Assembly: GCA_020850775.1 (NCBI GenBank)
Contig: JADZEA010000076.1
Coordinates: 1 to 40,659 of the forward strand
Reading direction: 5' to 3'
Source: a bacterium
GTDB taxonomy: Bacteria; CLD3
DNA: 40,659 nucleotides
Of this stretch, positions 9,349 to 18,697 are shown piece by piece (position 1 is the stretch's first letter; each line of letters opens with the position of its first letter). Below the pieces are notes generated by a model, which worked only from the letters and a program-made list of their open reading frames with translations, ran no database searches and had not been told where the DNA came from. The translations under genes and the position numbers were made by a program.

Positions 9349-10929
9349 ATGACAGACAAAAAAACATCTTTCAAACTAAATTCAAACCTACTTTTATTGG
9401 TGATTGTTGGAATTTTAATCGCAATTAACGTGATTTCCAACTACTTTTTCACAAGAATTGACTTGACGGAAGAGAAAATTTTCACACTTGCTCCAACAAG
9501 TATTGAAACAGTCAAAAACCTTGATGACAAACTTTTCATTAAAGCATACTTTAGTGCCGATATTCCTTCTCCTTTTTCAAACACAAGGCAATACTTACAA
9601 GACCAACTTGATGAGTACAGAGCTTATTCAAACGGAAACCTTGTGTACGAATTTATTTCTGACAGCCTTGACAGAGAAGCACCAAAAGCAGGAATTCAAC
9701 CCGTTGACCTGCGGGTTGTGGAAAACGACCAAATTTCTGTTCGCAGAGTGTACCTTGGTCTTGTCATGAACTACGAGGATAAAAAAGAAGTTATGCCTTT
9801 TATCCAAAGTTCTGAAGGACTTGAGTACGACTTGACAAAAAGAATTTTGAAACTTACAACTGAATCTACAAAAAAAATTGGTTTTCTTACCGGACACGAT
9901 GAAGCCGACGAAAAATCCCTGCAAACCGTTCGTTCTCATTTGCTTGAACAGTACCAAGTTGTCCCTGTTTCAACAGAATTTGGCAAAAAAATTCCACAAG
10001 ACATTGCTGCTTTACTTGTCATTTCGCCTAAAAAAGCACTTTCAGAATGGGACAAGTACGCAATTGACCAATATTTAATTGGTGGTGGAAAAGTCGGTTT
10101 TTATCTAAACCAGGTTGCCGTTGAGCTTTCACAACAACAATCAGAAAATCTAAACCTGAACCTTGACAACTTACTTGCAAGTTATGGAATTAAAGTTAAT
10201 CAAAACCTTGTTCAAGACTTGCAAAACCAACCAATTAACGTCCAGGAAAGACGTGGAATTTTTAACATTAACCGCCAAATTCCTTACCCGTTTTTGCCTT
10301 TAGTCAGAACTTTTGCAAAAGGTGAGGGAATGGTTAAAGACCTTGAAAATGTTTCTTTCTATTTTGCAAGCACGATTGACACAACAGCTGCAAAAGAAAC
10401 TTCGGTTTACAAAGTGCTTGCCTACAGTTCTCCTTATTCAAAAACTGCAAGCGGAGAATACCAGCTTTACCCGCAAGATCCTTCACAAATCAATAAAAAT
10501 GATTACAACCTTGGAAAACAGGCGTTGGCAGTCAGCGTTTCAGGAAAAATTACTTCTGCCTTTGCAAGCGGAAACAGACCTCAGTTTATGCGACCCGATT
10601 CAACTTTTGGTGATGACATTCAACCAACTTTGTTAGAAACCGAAAACGCAAGAGTTTTTGTTGTTGGAGATGGTGATTTTATGCAGGAGAATTTCAAAAA
10701 CCAACCTGACAACATTAATCTTTTCCTGAATTCTGTAGATTGGTTAGCTTCAAGTGAAGGTTTGATTTCAATTCGTTCACGCGAAGTTACGGATAGAAAA
10801 ATTGAAGAAATTACCGACGGAAAAAAAGATTTTATTAAATGGGGAAACAGCATTGGACTTCCTTTGCTTGTTTTAGTGTTTGGGCTTGTCAGGTGGCAAG
10901 TTCGTAAAAATCATAAAGTAGAGGTATAA
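9349..10929 (+). CDS. gldG: GldG-like ABC transporter auxiliary protein
   Basis: ATG 9349 with GGAG upstream; N-terminal TM, SRIDLTEEKIFTLAPTS-like pattern (ISNYFFTRIDLTEEKIFTLAPTS), C-terminal TM. Confidence 0.8.
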   Translation: MTDKKTSFKLNSNLLLLVIVGILIAINVISNYFFTRIDLTEEKIFTLAPTSIETVKNLDDKLFIKAYFSADIPSPFSNTRQYLQDQLDEYRAYSNGNLVYEFISDSLDREAPKAGIQPVDLRVVENDQISVRRVYLGLVMNYEDKKEVMPFIQSSEGLEYDLTKRILKLTTESTKKIGFLTGHDEADEKSLQTVRSHLLEQYQVVPVSTEFGKKIPQDIAALLVISPKKALSEWDKYAIDQYLIGGGKVGFYLNQVAVELSQQQSENLNLNLDNLLASYGIKVNQNLVQDLQNQPINVQERRGIFNINRQIPYPFLPLVRTFAKGEGMVKDLENVSFYFASTIDTTAAKETSVYKVLAYSSPYSKTASGEYQLYPQDPSQINKNDYNLGKQALAVSVSGKITSAFASGNRPQFMRPDSTFGDDIQPTLLETENARVFVVGDGDFMQENFKNQPDNINLFLNSVDWLASSEGLISIRSREVTDRKIEEITDGKKDFIKWGNSIGLPLLVLVFGLVRWQVRKNHKVEV

Positions 10930-10930
10930 A

Positions 10931-11041
10931 ATGAAAAAAATAACTTGGTTAGCTTTAGTTTTAGGAACGCTTGGAGCAATCATTTATTTTTTAAGTAAAG
11001 TTGTTGAAACTAAAAAGGAAGTTCCACAAAACAAGGATTAA
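10931..11041 (+). CDS. Small single-TM protein, 36 aa (MKKITWLALVLGTLGAIIYFLSKVVETKKEVPQNKD)
   Basis: ATG 1 nt after the gldG-like stop; AGAGG upstream; stop 2 nt before the next ATG; not in the supplied track. Confidence 0.7.
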   Translation: MKKITWLALVLGTLGAIIYFLSKVVETKKEVPQNKD

Positions 11042-11043
11042 AA

Positions 11044-11976
11044 ATGAAAAAAACAGGACTTTTAGCAGTAGTTTTAGTCGCTCTTGGAATTATTGCTTAT
11101 TTTTCAGTAAAAGGCAGCAACACAAGTTTTAGTTCGGATTTGCCAAAAGATTTTTTTGCAGCCGATACAACAAAAATTACTTCAATTGAGCTAAAATCAA
11201 TCAAAAATGGTGAAATTGCCATTTCAAAAGAAGGCGAATTTTGGAAACTGACAAAACCTGTTGTTTACCAGGCTGACCAAAGTAAGGTTAATGCAATCAT
11301 TAATGAAATTCCAAAAATTTTGATTAACAATCCGGAACAATCAAACAACCCTGAAAAATTTGAAAAATATCAAGTCAGTGATTCAACGGGAACTTTTGTA
11401 AAATTTTTAGCCGGAAACGAAGTTCTCGCAGAATTTATTGTCGGGAAATCAGCTTCTTCAGGAGTTTTTTTGAGGCAGCCAAATAAAAATGCTGTAATAC
11501 TTGCCGAAAGTTTTAATTCCTATCTTTTTACGCAACCTTCTGAACAGTTTAGGGACAGAACAGTTTGTAAACTCAAAGCCGAAGAAATCACAAAATATTT
11601 TGTAAAATCTTTAAAAGGTGAGCTAACAATTGAAAAAGCTGATTCACTTTGGGTAGTTACAGGTAGCGAAGCAAAGGAAAAAACAACTCAGGCAGACGAA
11701 AGTTTAATTGAAACTTGGGGAGCACGTTTTGCAAATCTTTTCGCTTCAAAATTTCACGATGCACAAAGCGATTTTACAAACCCAACACTTTCAGTTAAAC
11801 TAACAACTCCGCAAGGTGAAAAAACTTTCTTAGCAGTTGAAGACAAAGACACAAACTTTTACCAGGTAAAATATTCTGATTCCGAGCAAATCTTTTTGAT
11901 TGCAAAAGGTGTGTTGGATTCTTACAATAAAAGTTACGACGAACTGAAAAAACAAGAACAACCTAAGAAAAAGTAA
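11044..11976 (+). CDS. DUF4340-domain protein
   Basis: Pattern KITSIELKSIKNGEIAISKEGEFWKLTKPVVYQADQSKVNAIINEI; gene position after gldG-like gene. Confidence 0.8.
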   Translation: MKKTGLLAVVLVALGIIAYFSVKGSNTSFSSDLPKDFFAADTTKITSIELKSIKNGEIAISKEGEFWKLTKPVVYQADQSKVNAIINEIPKILINNPEQSNNPEKFEKYQVSDSTGTFVKFLAGNEVLAEFIVGKSASSGVFLRQPNKNAVILAESFNSYLFTQPSEQFRDRTVCKLKAEEITKYFVKSLKGELTIEKADSLWVVTGSEAKEKTTQADESLIETWGARFANLFASKFHDAQSDFTNPTLSVKLTTPQGEKTFLAVEDKDTNFYQVKYSDSEQIFLIAKGVLDSYNKSYDELKKQEQPKKK

Positions 11977-11997
11977 TTTTGCAAGCTCAAACAGTTT

Positions 11998-12049
11998 CAT
12001 TCACTTTGTTACAAAAAAACACTGTCGGGATTTGGAGACCTTAGTTTTG
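11998..12049 (+). pseudogene. Internally deleted remnant of a VOC/glyoxalase gene
   Basis: 11998-12013 matches 35734-35749(-) 15/16 and 12017-12049 matches 35391-35423(-) 32/33; in the intact gene these blocks are 310 bp apart. Confidence 0.75.
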
Positions 12050-12051
12050 TT

Positions 12052-12087
12052 GTGTGAGTGTCTTACTTCTTGGTGAGGCTCTCACAC
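12052..12087. repeat. Long intergenic hairpin (GTGTGAG...CTCACAC) between convergent genes
   Basis: Outer 7-bp stem plus inner CTTAC/GTGAG stem; resembles the hairpin at 20274-20308. Confidence 0.6.
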
Positions 12088-12168
12088 TGAAACTTTCGCG
12101 GAATCCACGCTTCTTAGCGGGGTTTACGCTAAAAAAATCCTGTCCTTGAAACCCAAAAAATAAAAAAC

Positions 12169-15100
12169 TTAGTTTTCCCACGTTACAACGTAGAAAAATT
12201 TCCCACTGCTTACAGCGTTTGTGTCTGTGTAATTTGTGTTTGAAGTTTCATCAATTGGAACTAAACCCGTTACTTCTGTAATTGGAACTAAACTTCTGTA
12301 AATTTTATAGTTAGTTGCTCCAACTACTGCTGACCAGTTTAAAACTGCAGCGTTCCCGTTCTTTTGGATTTTTAAATCGGAAACAGGTGGCAAAACGCTT
12401 AAACTCACTGTAACGTAATCCGTTTTTAGTAAACTATCACTTTCCGTTCCGTTGGAAACAACAAGTTTTACACTGAAAGTTCCCGCTTGCGTGTAGCTGA
12501 AAACAGGATTTTGTGTCGTTGCGTCGGTTGTTCCGTCGTTCTGAAAATCCCAAAACCAACTTGTAACCTGATTTGGAAAACCAACCGAAAAATCCGTAAA
12601 AGTTACGTTCAAAGGTGCTTCTCCGCTCACAACACTTGCTTGAAAATTAGCTTCCAAAGGAACTGAAAGATTGTTAAAAGCAACCAAAGGTAAAACTTGT
12701 AAACTACCATTTTCCACAAGTGTAAGGTTTCTGTTTGAAATGGAATCTTCCCACACAAAAACTCCATTTTTTAAGTGCAAAAACTTAAACTCAACATTTT
12801 TTGGTTCACAAGCAGCAAAAACCAAAGTGTCAGCAAAAATGTTTGCAGAAACCTGAGTTAGCTCAATTCCGCTCCAACCTGAAAAAGTTCCCGCAACAAA
12901 AACGCTTTCAATGGAATCGGCTACAACAAGAACCTGAAAGTAAACCTGTGTCGTTTGTGCTGTAACTGTCGGAACTACGTTATCAAAAAATACAGTAGCC
13001 AAAGTTGTGTCTGAGTTTGCAAAATCCAAGTTCAAAGTTCTGTTTCCAATTTGGTCTTCCCAGTTCACAACCGAACTTCCGTCTGTAAAACAGAAAAATT
13101 TGTACTCTTGATTTAAAGTGCTTCCGGCAAGGATTTGGTAATTCCCTGAAAAAATTTTGTCGTTGTTTGCGTCAAAAATCTTAGTCCCGTTCCAACCCGA
13201 AAAAGTCCCTGCAACAAAAACACTGTCAATCGTCTGTAAACAGTAGTTAGTCAGGTCAACGCTGAAAGTTACGTTTTTACTTTGCGAAAGCACGTCGTTA
13301 AAAGTTACTGTTGGCAAAGTTTGGCTCGTGTTCGTGTCGTCAAGCGTAAAGTTTCTGTTGCCAATCGTTTCCCAAACCGTTTCAGTTCCGTTGCTGTAAG
13401 TAAATTTATAATTTCTTGTTTTCACGCTGCAACCCGGAAAAGCAAAAACACCACTGTAAACGTTTCCGCTTCCTGAAACTAAAGGAATTGCCGTTGGATT
13501 CCAGTTCGTAAAATCACCTGTAAGGTAAACATTTGTAACTACTCCGCTTACAAAAGAAAAATCCACGCTGAAAGTTACGTTCACGTTTTGAACGGTAACG
13601 GTTGTTGGTTCTGTGTTGTTGAAGTAAACAGTTGCCAAAGTTTGGTTCGTTTGCAAAGTGTCAATCGTTAAGTTTCTGTTTGGAACGTCGTTTTCCCAAA
13701 CAAAATTTGTGCTTCCGTTTGCGTAGTAAACAAATTTAAATTCCTGATTTAAAGTGTCTCCAACTGCGAAAGTGTGAGTTCCAGTGTAAATTTTGTCGTT
13801 GTTTGTGTCCGAAAGTTTCAAAGGGTTTAAAGCCCAGTTCGTAAAACTTCCGGCAACAAAAACGCTGTCAATTGTTTCCGAACAAAAAGCATTCAGGTTA
13901 ACGTTAAAAGTTACATTTTCAGGTTGTAAAATCCCGTTTTGAGAAACTACCGTGATGTTTTTTGTTTCAAAATCCGAAAGTGTTCCGTCTGAAACCGTAA
14001 GTTTTACTGCGTAAGTTCCAACGTTTGTGAAAGTGTGTGAAGTGATTGAAGTGATGTCGTCGGTTGTTCCGTTACTGTCAAAATCCCAAAGGTAACTTGT
14101 AATTGGATTTGTTCCCTGTGTGGAAGTGCTTGTAAAATTAACTGTCAGAGGAGAAAATCCACTCAAAACACTTGCCGTAAAATCTGAGTTTGGTGGAGTT
14201 GGTGGTAAAACTAAGTTGTTAAAAGTTACAGTTGCAAGGTTTTGTGTTGGTAAAGAATCGTTTAAAACCAAAGTTCTGTTTGCGATTTGGTCTTCCCAAA
14301 AAACGTTCGTTCCGTCAGTGTACGTGAACTTGTAGAGGTAACTTTCGTTGCTGCAAGCGGGAAAAACGTAGCTTCCGCTGTAAGTTGTTCCGTTGACCAA
14401 AGTTAGCGGAACTGCTGAAGTGTTCCAGTTTACAAAATTTCCCGTTACTGAAACACTTGTAAAAGGAGCTTGAACAACAGCAAGGTCAACTTGAAAATTT
14501 ACAGTAACTTGTTGAGTTGTAAAATTTGAGTAAACGTCGTTAAAAAATACTGTTGACAAAGTTTGAGTTGAGTTTGTGTCATTGATTGTCAGGTTCCTGT
14601 TTGCGATTTGGTCTTCCCAGGTTGTTGTTCCGTTGCTCGTGTAAACGAACTTGTACTGTTGGTTTTCGCTTGTTCCTGCGGGAAAAGTGTAAGAACCTGT
14701 CCAAATTTTGTCGTTGTTCGGGTCTGAAAGCGAAACCGCCTGAGAACCTGTTGACCAGTTTGAAAAAGTTCCCGTAGCTTTGACTTCTGAAACTGTGTTT
14801 GTGAAAGTGCAGGAAGCGTTCAGGTCAAGGCTAAAAGTTACTGTAACACTTTGGTCAATTCCTGCAAGAGTTACGTTTACAAAATCATTTTTAGTTTCTG
14901 TAACGGTTGAAACTCCATCAAAAATTGTTAGTTTGACGCTTTTTAAACCTTGTGTTGTGTACGTGTAAGAAGGATTTTGTCCTGTTGCGTCAGTTGTTCC
15001 GTTGTTGTCAAAATCCCAGTTCCAGCTTTGAATCGGATTGTTTCCGGCAGTTGAGAGGCTTAAAAAATTTACAGTTAAGGGCAAGTTTCCGCTTGTCGGG

Positions 15101-18100
15101 TTTGCGGAAAAATCGGCAGTGAGCGAAGTTGAGTTTCCGTCCGGAAAGCCGTCGTTGTTTGCGTCAACTGTAAAAATTACGGAGTTGTTGATTGTTGGTA
15201 AGTTTGTTCCTGTTGTGTTTGAAGGAGCAGAATCGGAACTAAGTTGTGTTTGAGTTGCAAGCGAAGCAACAAGGCGAATCGTAGCTCCTGATTTTACGAT
15301 TCCTTCGCCGAGTTCGTAAAGTGCGTTCCAGGGAATTGCGATTTCTGAGCCGGTCAAAGTTCCCGTCAGGAAAGTTCGTGAAAAAACAGAACTAACCTGA
15401 GTTGCGTTGGTTAAAGAATTAATTTTCCAAAAATCACCGTTAGAACCGGCGTACGAACCGAACTGAAAATCAACTTTCATTTGGGAAGCAGAGTTAAAAA
15501 CTGCGTTTCTGTCCCAAACATTGATTGTTGAAAGGTTTGTTTGCCCGTTTGCACCATTTGGGTCAGTGTCAAGGTAAAGAAGCCAGGAAAGGTTTGAGGC
15601 GACTTGTCCGTCAATTCCCAAGTAAAGGTAAAGAGAATCCCAATCCATAAAAATCGTTTCAATTTCGTTACTTGCTCCTAAAAATGAATCGTTGTTCGGG
15701 TCGTCAACTAAAATTGTTGAATTGTCCCATTCGTTAGCGTCAAAAAAACCGTCAATTGTTTTGCTAATGTTTTCAAGTTTCCAAACTCCGTAACCGTCAA
15801 AGAAAAAATACCTTTCGTTACCGTTTCCGAGCGTGTTTTGGAAAGAGTTAGCTTCAGCCAAAAGTCTGACGTTGTTGAAATCAGCATTTTTGAAGTTGCC
15901 AGCAGTTGTTTGGTCAAGCTGAATCCTGATAATTTGTGAGTTGCCGGTGTTCAAAATCGTTGAGTTTGCAAGCGAAAAATCAGGAACGTTGTCAAAATTT
16001 GTGTCAAAGCCAATGTTTGCAAGGCTTGTTTGAGAGAAATTCATCGTGTCATCGAAACGCAAAATCAAAATTCCTGTTTGAGCAAAAAAATCAATGTTTG
16101 AGACTAAAGGTTTGTTCACAACAGTTGAAGCCAAAGCGTCAAGTTCAGGAGAAGTCAAACCGTTTGGTTGAGCGTAACCGCCGTAAAGCAGAAAATCAAA
16201 AGTTCCGTTTCCACTGATTTCATCGCCCTTGACGAGTGTTGAAGTAAACTCTGCAGTGTGAGAAGCGCCGCCGCTTCCGACGACACAGGCAACAGTTGCG
16301 TTTGAACCTGTGTTTCTTTGTCCAAAGTAAGCACTTGTTGGAGCAAAAACTCTTTGAATGCCTTGTGGGTTCCAGGTTAGCGAGAGCAAATCAGGAGTAA
16401 ACCCGGATTTAATGTAAGTTGTTCCGGGAGTTGTGTAGCGAACTTTTAAGTAAGGTTGATTTTCTTCAAGCCTGATTCTTTTGGTCATTCCGTCTTTGAA
16501 CATTGAAATTTGAACGACTGAACCTGAACCGTTGTCAACAGTCCAGCCGTAAGATTCGTTAATCCAGTTTGCGTTTCCGTTGACAAAGACGTCTGAAAGC
16601 CCTGCAACGTGGTTAGCGTCGTTGTAATCGCCGGTTGTTCCTTCCCAGTAGGCGTTGTCGTTTCCGATTAGTGAGTAAGTGTAGTCTGTTCCTTTTGCAA
16701 AGAGCCAGCAAAGTCTTCCGCCTGTTCCTTCAAAAACTGCGAAAATTCTGTCGTTGTAAATTATCATTTCAACGGCTCCGTCAAGGTCAATGTCAGAAGT
16801 GTAAGCAGCAGTTGAATTTGTGTACCAGTTTGCAGCCCATTTTGCTGCTTCGGCGTAAACGTTTGTGTTTTTGATGTGTGCGGAGTAGTTGTGGATCCAG
16901 CCTGAAGTTTGTCCGCCAAGTCCTTCGTGCCAGGCAGTTTCGTGAATGTTTGTCATAAAAGTTAGCCAACCAGCTTCAGAAATTGAATTTGAGGCACTGC
17001 TTAAAAGATTGTTGTAAGTGTTCCACCAAACGTTTCCGTAGTTCCAGCCTGGATTGTGAAAATCAGACGGACTTTGCGTTCCTGCCCAATCTGTGTACCA
17101 GGCGTTGTTGTTTCCGCCGTAACCGTTGAAACCGCCGATTAAATCGTAAGTTCCGTTGTTTAAAGTAATTCCGTTTCCGTTAAATTTTCCTGAAGAGATT
17201 GCACTTGAAAGTTTCCAGGCTCCTTGCCAGGAGGAATTTGCTGAAAGCTGTTGGTTTAACCACAAAAAATTTTCAACTCCAGAGCTAACGGCTTGTCCGC
17301 TGACTTCTGCGAGAACTTCCCAATCAGTTCCATAAACTGCAATTCCATTTTCTCCAGTGCTTAAAATTGTATTCCAGGCGGCACCTGCGTTGTAGTTTAC
17401 GTTTCCGGTGAAAGTGTTGTCAATCGGAATCACACGCAAATTTATTCCGTTTCCATTGTTCATCCAATGAATTTTGTGGTTGTCAGCTCCTGCAAGGTGG
17501 ATGTAATCGTCAAGGATAACCGCTTCAATTCCATTTTGCGTCCAGTTGTCGCCGAGCCAGGTATCGGAAATTCCGGCGTCAGGGTAAGTTCCGCCTGAGA
17601 GCCAAACTCTTTCGGGAATCCAGGCGATTGAAGGGTTGTAGTTGTACACAAAATTTATTAAATCGTGCTGAGTTTTTACGGATTTGTTGTTTAGGTTATC
17701 GGGAAGAAAAGGCATAATGTGTTGTCCAAGTGCTGAAGAGACGATTTCTGCCCAACCTTGCTGTCCACCTTGAGCCAACCAGTCATTAAAAGTTGGGTCG
17801 TGCCATTCTGCAGCAGAAATTAAAGTTCCGCTCAGGTGGTAGTTTGCGGGAATGCTGTAGTTTTGTGAAATTGCGAGGAGTTCGTCAAAACCGTTTCCGG
17901 AAGAGTTTGGGAAAGTTGTTCCGCCGTCTGTTCCGCGAAAAACGTCTGTGTAAGTTAGCCCTTGGTTTCCGTGTAAAACAAAAGCACAGTTTCCTGTTTG
18001 TGTTGAGATTTGGTTTGAGCCTTTGAGAGTGTCGATTGTTTTTCCTGCGATTTCGGTAGTTACGAGGTAAGAAATCGGGAAAGTTTCGTTGTTAAAGATT

Positions 18101-18600
18101 TCATTCGGGTAGGTTGCGAGTTCATTTTTCAGGTTTTGTGAGTGTGGGATTACGAGTTCCACGAAGTTAAATTCCCGTGTAAGTTGAGTTTGGATTTTTT
18201 CTTTAAGGGAATTTCGTAAGGTTTTATTTTTGCCTGAAAACTCAATGAGTTCATCGTAATAAAAATTTTCATTTTTTACGAAGTTCTTTTTGTCTTTTGA
18301 GTAAGAAAGGTAAATTTTGATTTTTGTGTTGTTAGAGTTAAAAAGTTCGGTTTTGTGGTCAAGGCTTTGTAAAAGGTAAATTCCAACACGAATTTTCAAG
18401 TAGTTTGGTTCAAGGTCGGCGTAGAGAGTTAGTAAGTCAGCTGAAGGGTTTTTGATAATTTCTTCTGTTTCAACGGCAAAATCAGCTTTTTTAAAATGGA
18501 TATTTTTGTAAGATTTTGGGTTCCCAAACTCAATTTTATTTTGAGCAAGCAGAAGAAACGGGAACAAAAGAAAAATAAGTTTCAATAAATTTTTAGCCAT
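12169..18600 (-). CDS. Secreted multidomain GH57-like glycosidase with six starch-binding-like modules, three PKD domains and a C-terminal FnIII domain
   Basis: Start at 18600 gives signal peptide MAKNLLKLIFLLFPFLLLAQ and AAAGGG upstream; HGNQ and WIPERVW motifs; repeated FxNW...YKFxYxxG...WEDQIxNRxL modules; PKD pattern WDFDxNGTTD. Confidence 0.75.
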   Translation of the reverse strand: MAKNLLKLIFLLFPFLLLAQNKIEFGNPKSYKNIHFKKADFAVETEEIIKNPSADLLTLYADLEPNYLKIRVGIYLLQSLDHKTELFNSNNTKIKIYLSYSKDKKNFVKNENFYYDELIEFSGKNKTLRNSLKEKIQTQLTREFNFVELVIPHSQNLKNELATYPNEIFNNETFPISYLVTTEIAGKTIDTLKGSNQISTQTGNCAFVLHGNQGLTYTDVFRGTDGGTTFPNSSGNGFDELLAISQNYSIPANYHLSGTLISAAEWHDPTFNDWLAQGGQQGWAEIVSSALGQHIMPFLPDNLNNKSVKTQHDLINFVYNYNPSIAWIPERVWLSGGTYPDAGISDTWLGDNWTQNGIEAVILDDYIHLAGADNHKIHWMNNGNGINLRVIPIDNTFTGNVNYNAGAAWNTILSTGENGIAVYGTDWEVLAEVSGQAVSSGVENFLWLNQQLSANSSWQGAWKLSSAISSGKFNGNGITLNNGTYDLIGGFNGYGGNNNAWYTDWAGTQSPSDFHNPGWNYGNVWWNTYNNLLSSASNSISEAGWLTFMTNIHETAWHEGLGGQTSGWIHNYSAHIKNTNVYAEAAKWAANWYTNSTAAYTSDIDLDGAVEMIIYNDRIFAVFEGTGGRLCWLFAKGTDYTYSLIGNDNAYWEGTTGDYNDANHVAGLSDVFVNGNANWINESYGWTVDNGSGSVVQISMFKDGMTKRIRLEENQPYLKVRYTTPGTTYIKSGFTPDLLSLTWNPQGIQRVFAPTSAYFGQRNTGSNATVACVVGSGGASHTAEFTSTLVKGDEISGNGTFDFLLYGGYAQPNGLTSPELDALASTVVNKPLVSNIDFFAQTGILILRFDDTMNFSQTSLANIGFDTNFDNVPDFSLANSTILNTGNSQIIRIQLDQTTAGNFKNADFNNVRLLAEANSFQNTLGNGNERYFFFDGYGVWKLENISKTIDGFFDANEWDNSTILVDDPNNDSFLGASNEIETIFMDWDSLYLYLGIDGQVASNLSWLLYLDTDPNGANGQTNLSTINVWDRNAVFNSASQMKVDFQFGSYAGSNGDFWKINSLTNATQVSSVFSRTFLTGTLTGSEIAIPWNALYELGEGIVKSGATIRLVASLATQTQLSSDSAPSNTTGTNLPTINNSVIFTVDANNDGFPDGNSTSLTADFSANPTSGNLPLTVNFLSLSTAGNNPIQSWNWDFDNNGTTDATGQNPSYTYTTQGLKSVKLTIFDGVSTVTETKNDFVNVTLAGIDQSVTVTFSLDLNASCTFTNTVSEVKATGTFSNWSTGSQAVSLSDPNNDKIWTGSYTFPAGTSENQQYKFVYTSNGTTTWEDQIANRNLTINDTNSTQTLSTVFFNDVYSNFTTQQVTVNFQVDLAVVQAPFTSVSVTGNFVNWNTSAVPLTLVNGTTYSGSYVFPACSNESYLYKFTYTDGTNVFWEDQIANRTLVLNDSLPTQNLATVTFNNLVLPPTPPNSDFTASVLSGFSPLTVNFTSTSTQGTNPITSYLWDFDSNGTTDDITSITSHTFTNVGTYAVKLTVSDGTLSDFETKNITVVSQNGILQPENVTFNVNLNAFCSETIDSVFVAGSFTNWALNPLKLSDTNNDKIYTGTHTFAVGDTLNQEFKFVYYANGSTNFVWENDVPNRNLTIDTLQTNQTLATVYFNNTEPTTVTVQNVNVTFSVDFSFVSGVVTNVYLTGDFTNWNPTAIPLVSGSGNVYSGVFAFPGCSVKTRNYKFTYSNGTETVWETIGNRNFTLDDTNTSQTLPTVTFNDVLSQSKNVTFSVDLTNYCLQTIDSVFVAGTFSGWNGTKIFDANNDKIFSGNYQILAGSTLNQEYKFFCFTDGSSVVNWEDQIGNRTLNLDFANSDTTLATVFFDNVVPTVTAQTTQVYFQVLVVADSIESVFVAGTFSGWSGIELTQVSANIFADTLVFAACEPKNVEFKFLHLKNGVFVWEDSISNRNLTLVENGSLQVLPLVAFNNLSVPLEANFQASVVSGEAPLNVTFTDFSVGFPNQVTSWFWDFQNDGTTDATTQNPVFSYTQAGTFSVKLVVSNGTESDSLLKTDYVTVSLSVLPPVSDLKIQKNGNAAVLNWSAVVGATNYKIYRSLVPITEVTGLVPIDETSNTNYTDTNAVSSGKFFYVVTWEN
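12655..14860 (-). repeat. Six tandem starch/glycogen-binding-like modules (about 100 aa each) split by a PKD domain
   Basis: Modules approximately 14535-14859, 14212-14534, 13615-13940, 13290-13607, 12980-13288, 12660-12975; boundaries estimated by eye. Confidence 0.75.
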
Positions 18601-18625
18601 AAAAATGCCCTTTAAGTTAGGTTTT

Positions 18626-18656
18626 AGAAAGTAAATAAAAAGGGTTGCCAAGTCAA
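18626..18656 (-). promoter_or_regulatory. Putative promoter for the GH57-like gene (TTGACT, 17 nt, TACTTTCT)
   Basis: Read on the - strand upstream of 18600. Confidence 0.4.
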
Positions 18657-18697
18657 TTGGTAAAGCCTTTTAAAATATTTTTTCCTTAAAAAAATTA

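Noticed and set aside
9628-9957. 109-aa minus-strand ORF within the gldG-like gene
   Set aside because: Antisense to a supported CDS with no family signal.
12600-14900. Regularly spaced repeated DNA words (e.g. ggtcttccca, aacaaaaacgctgtcaat) suggesting a CRISPR-like array
   Set aside because: The repeats are degenerate, about 300 bp apart and in frame; they are explained by tandem protein modules.
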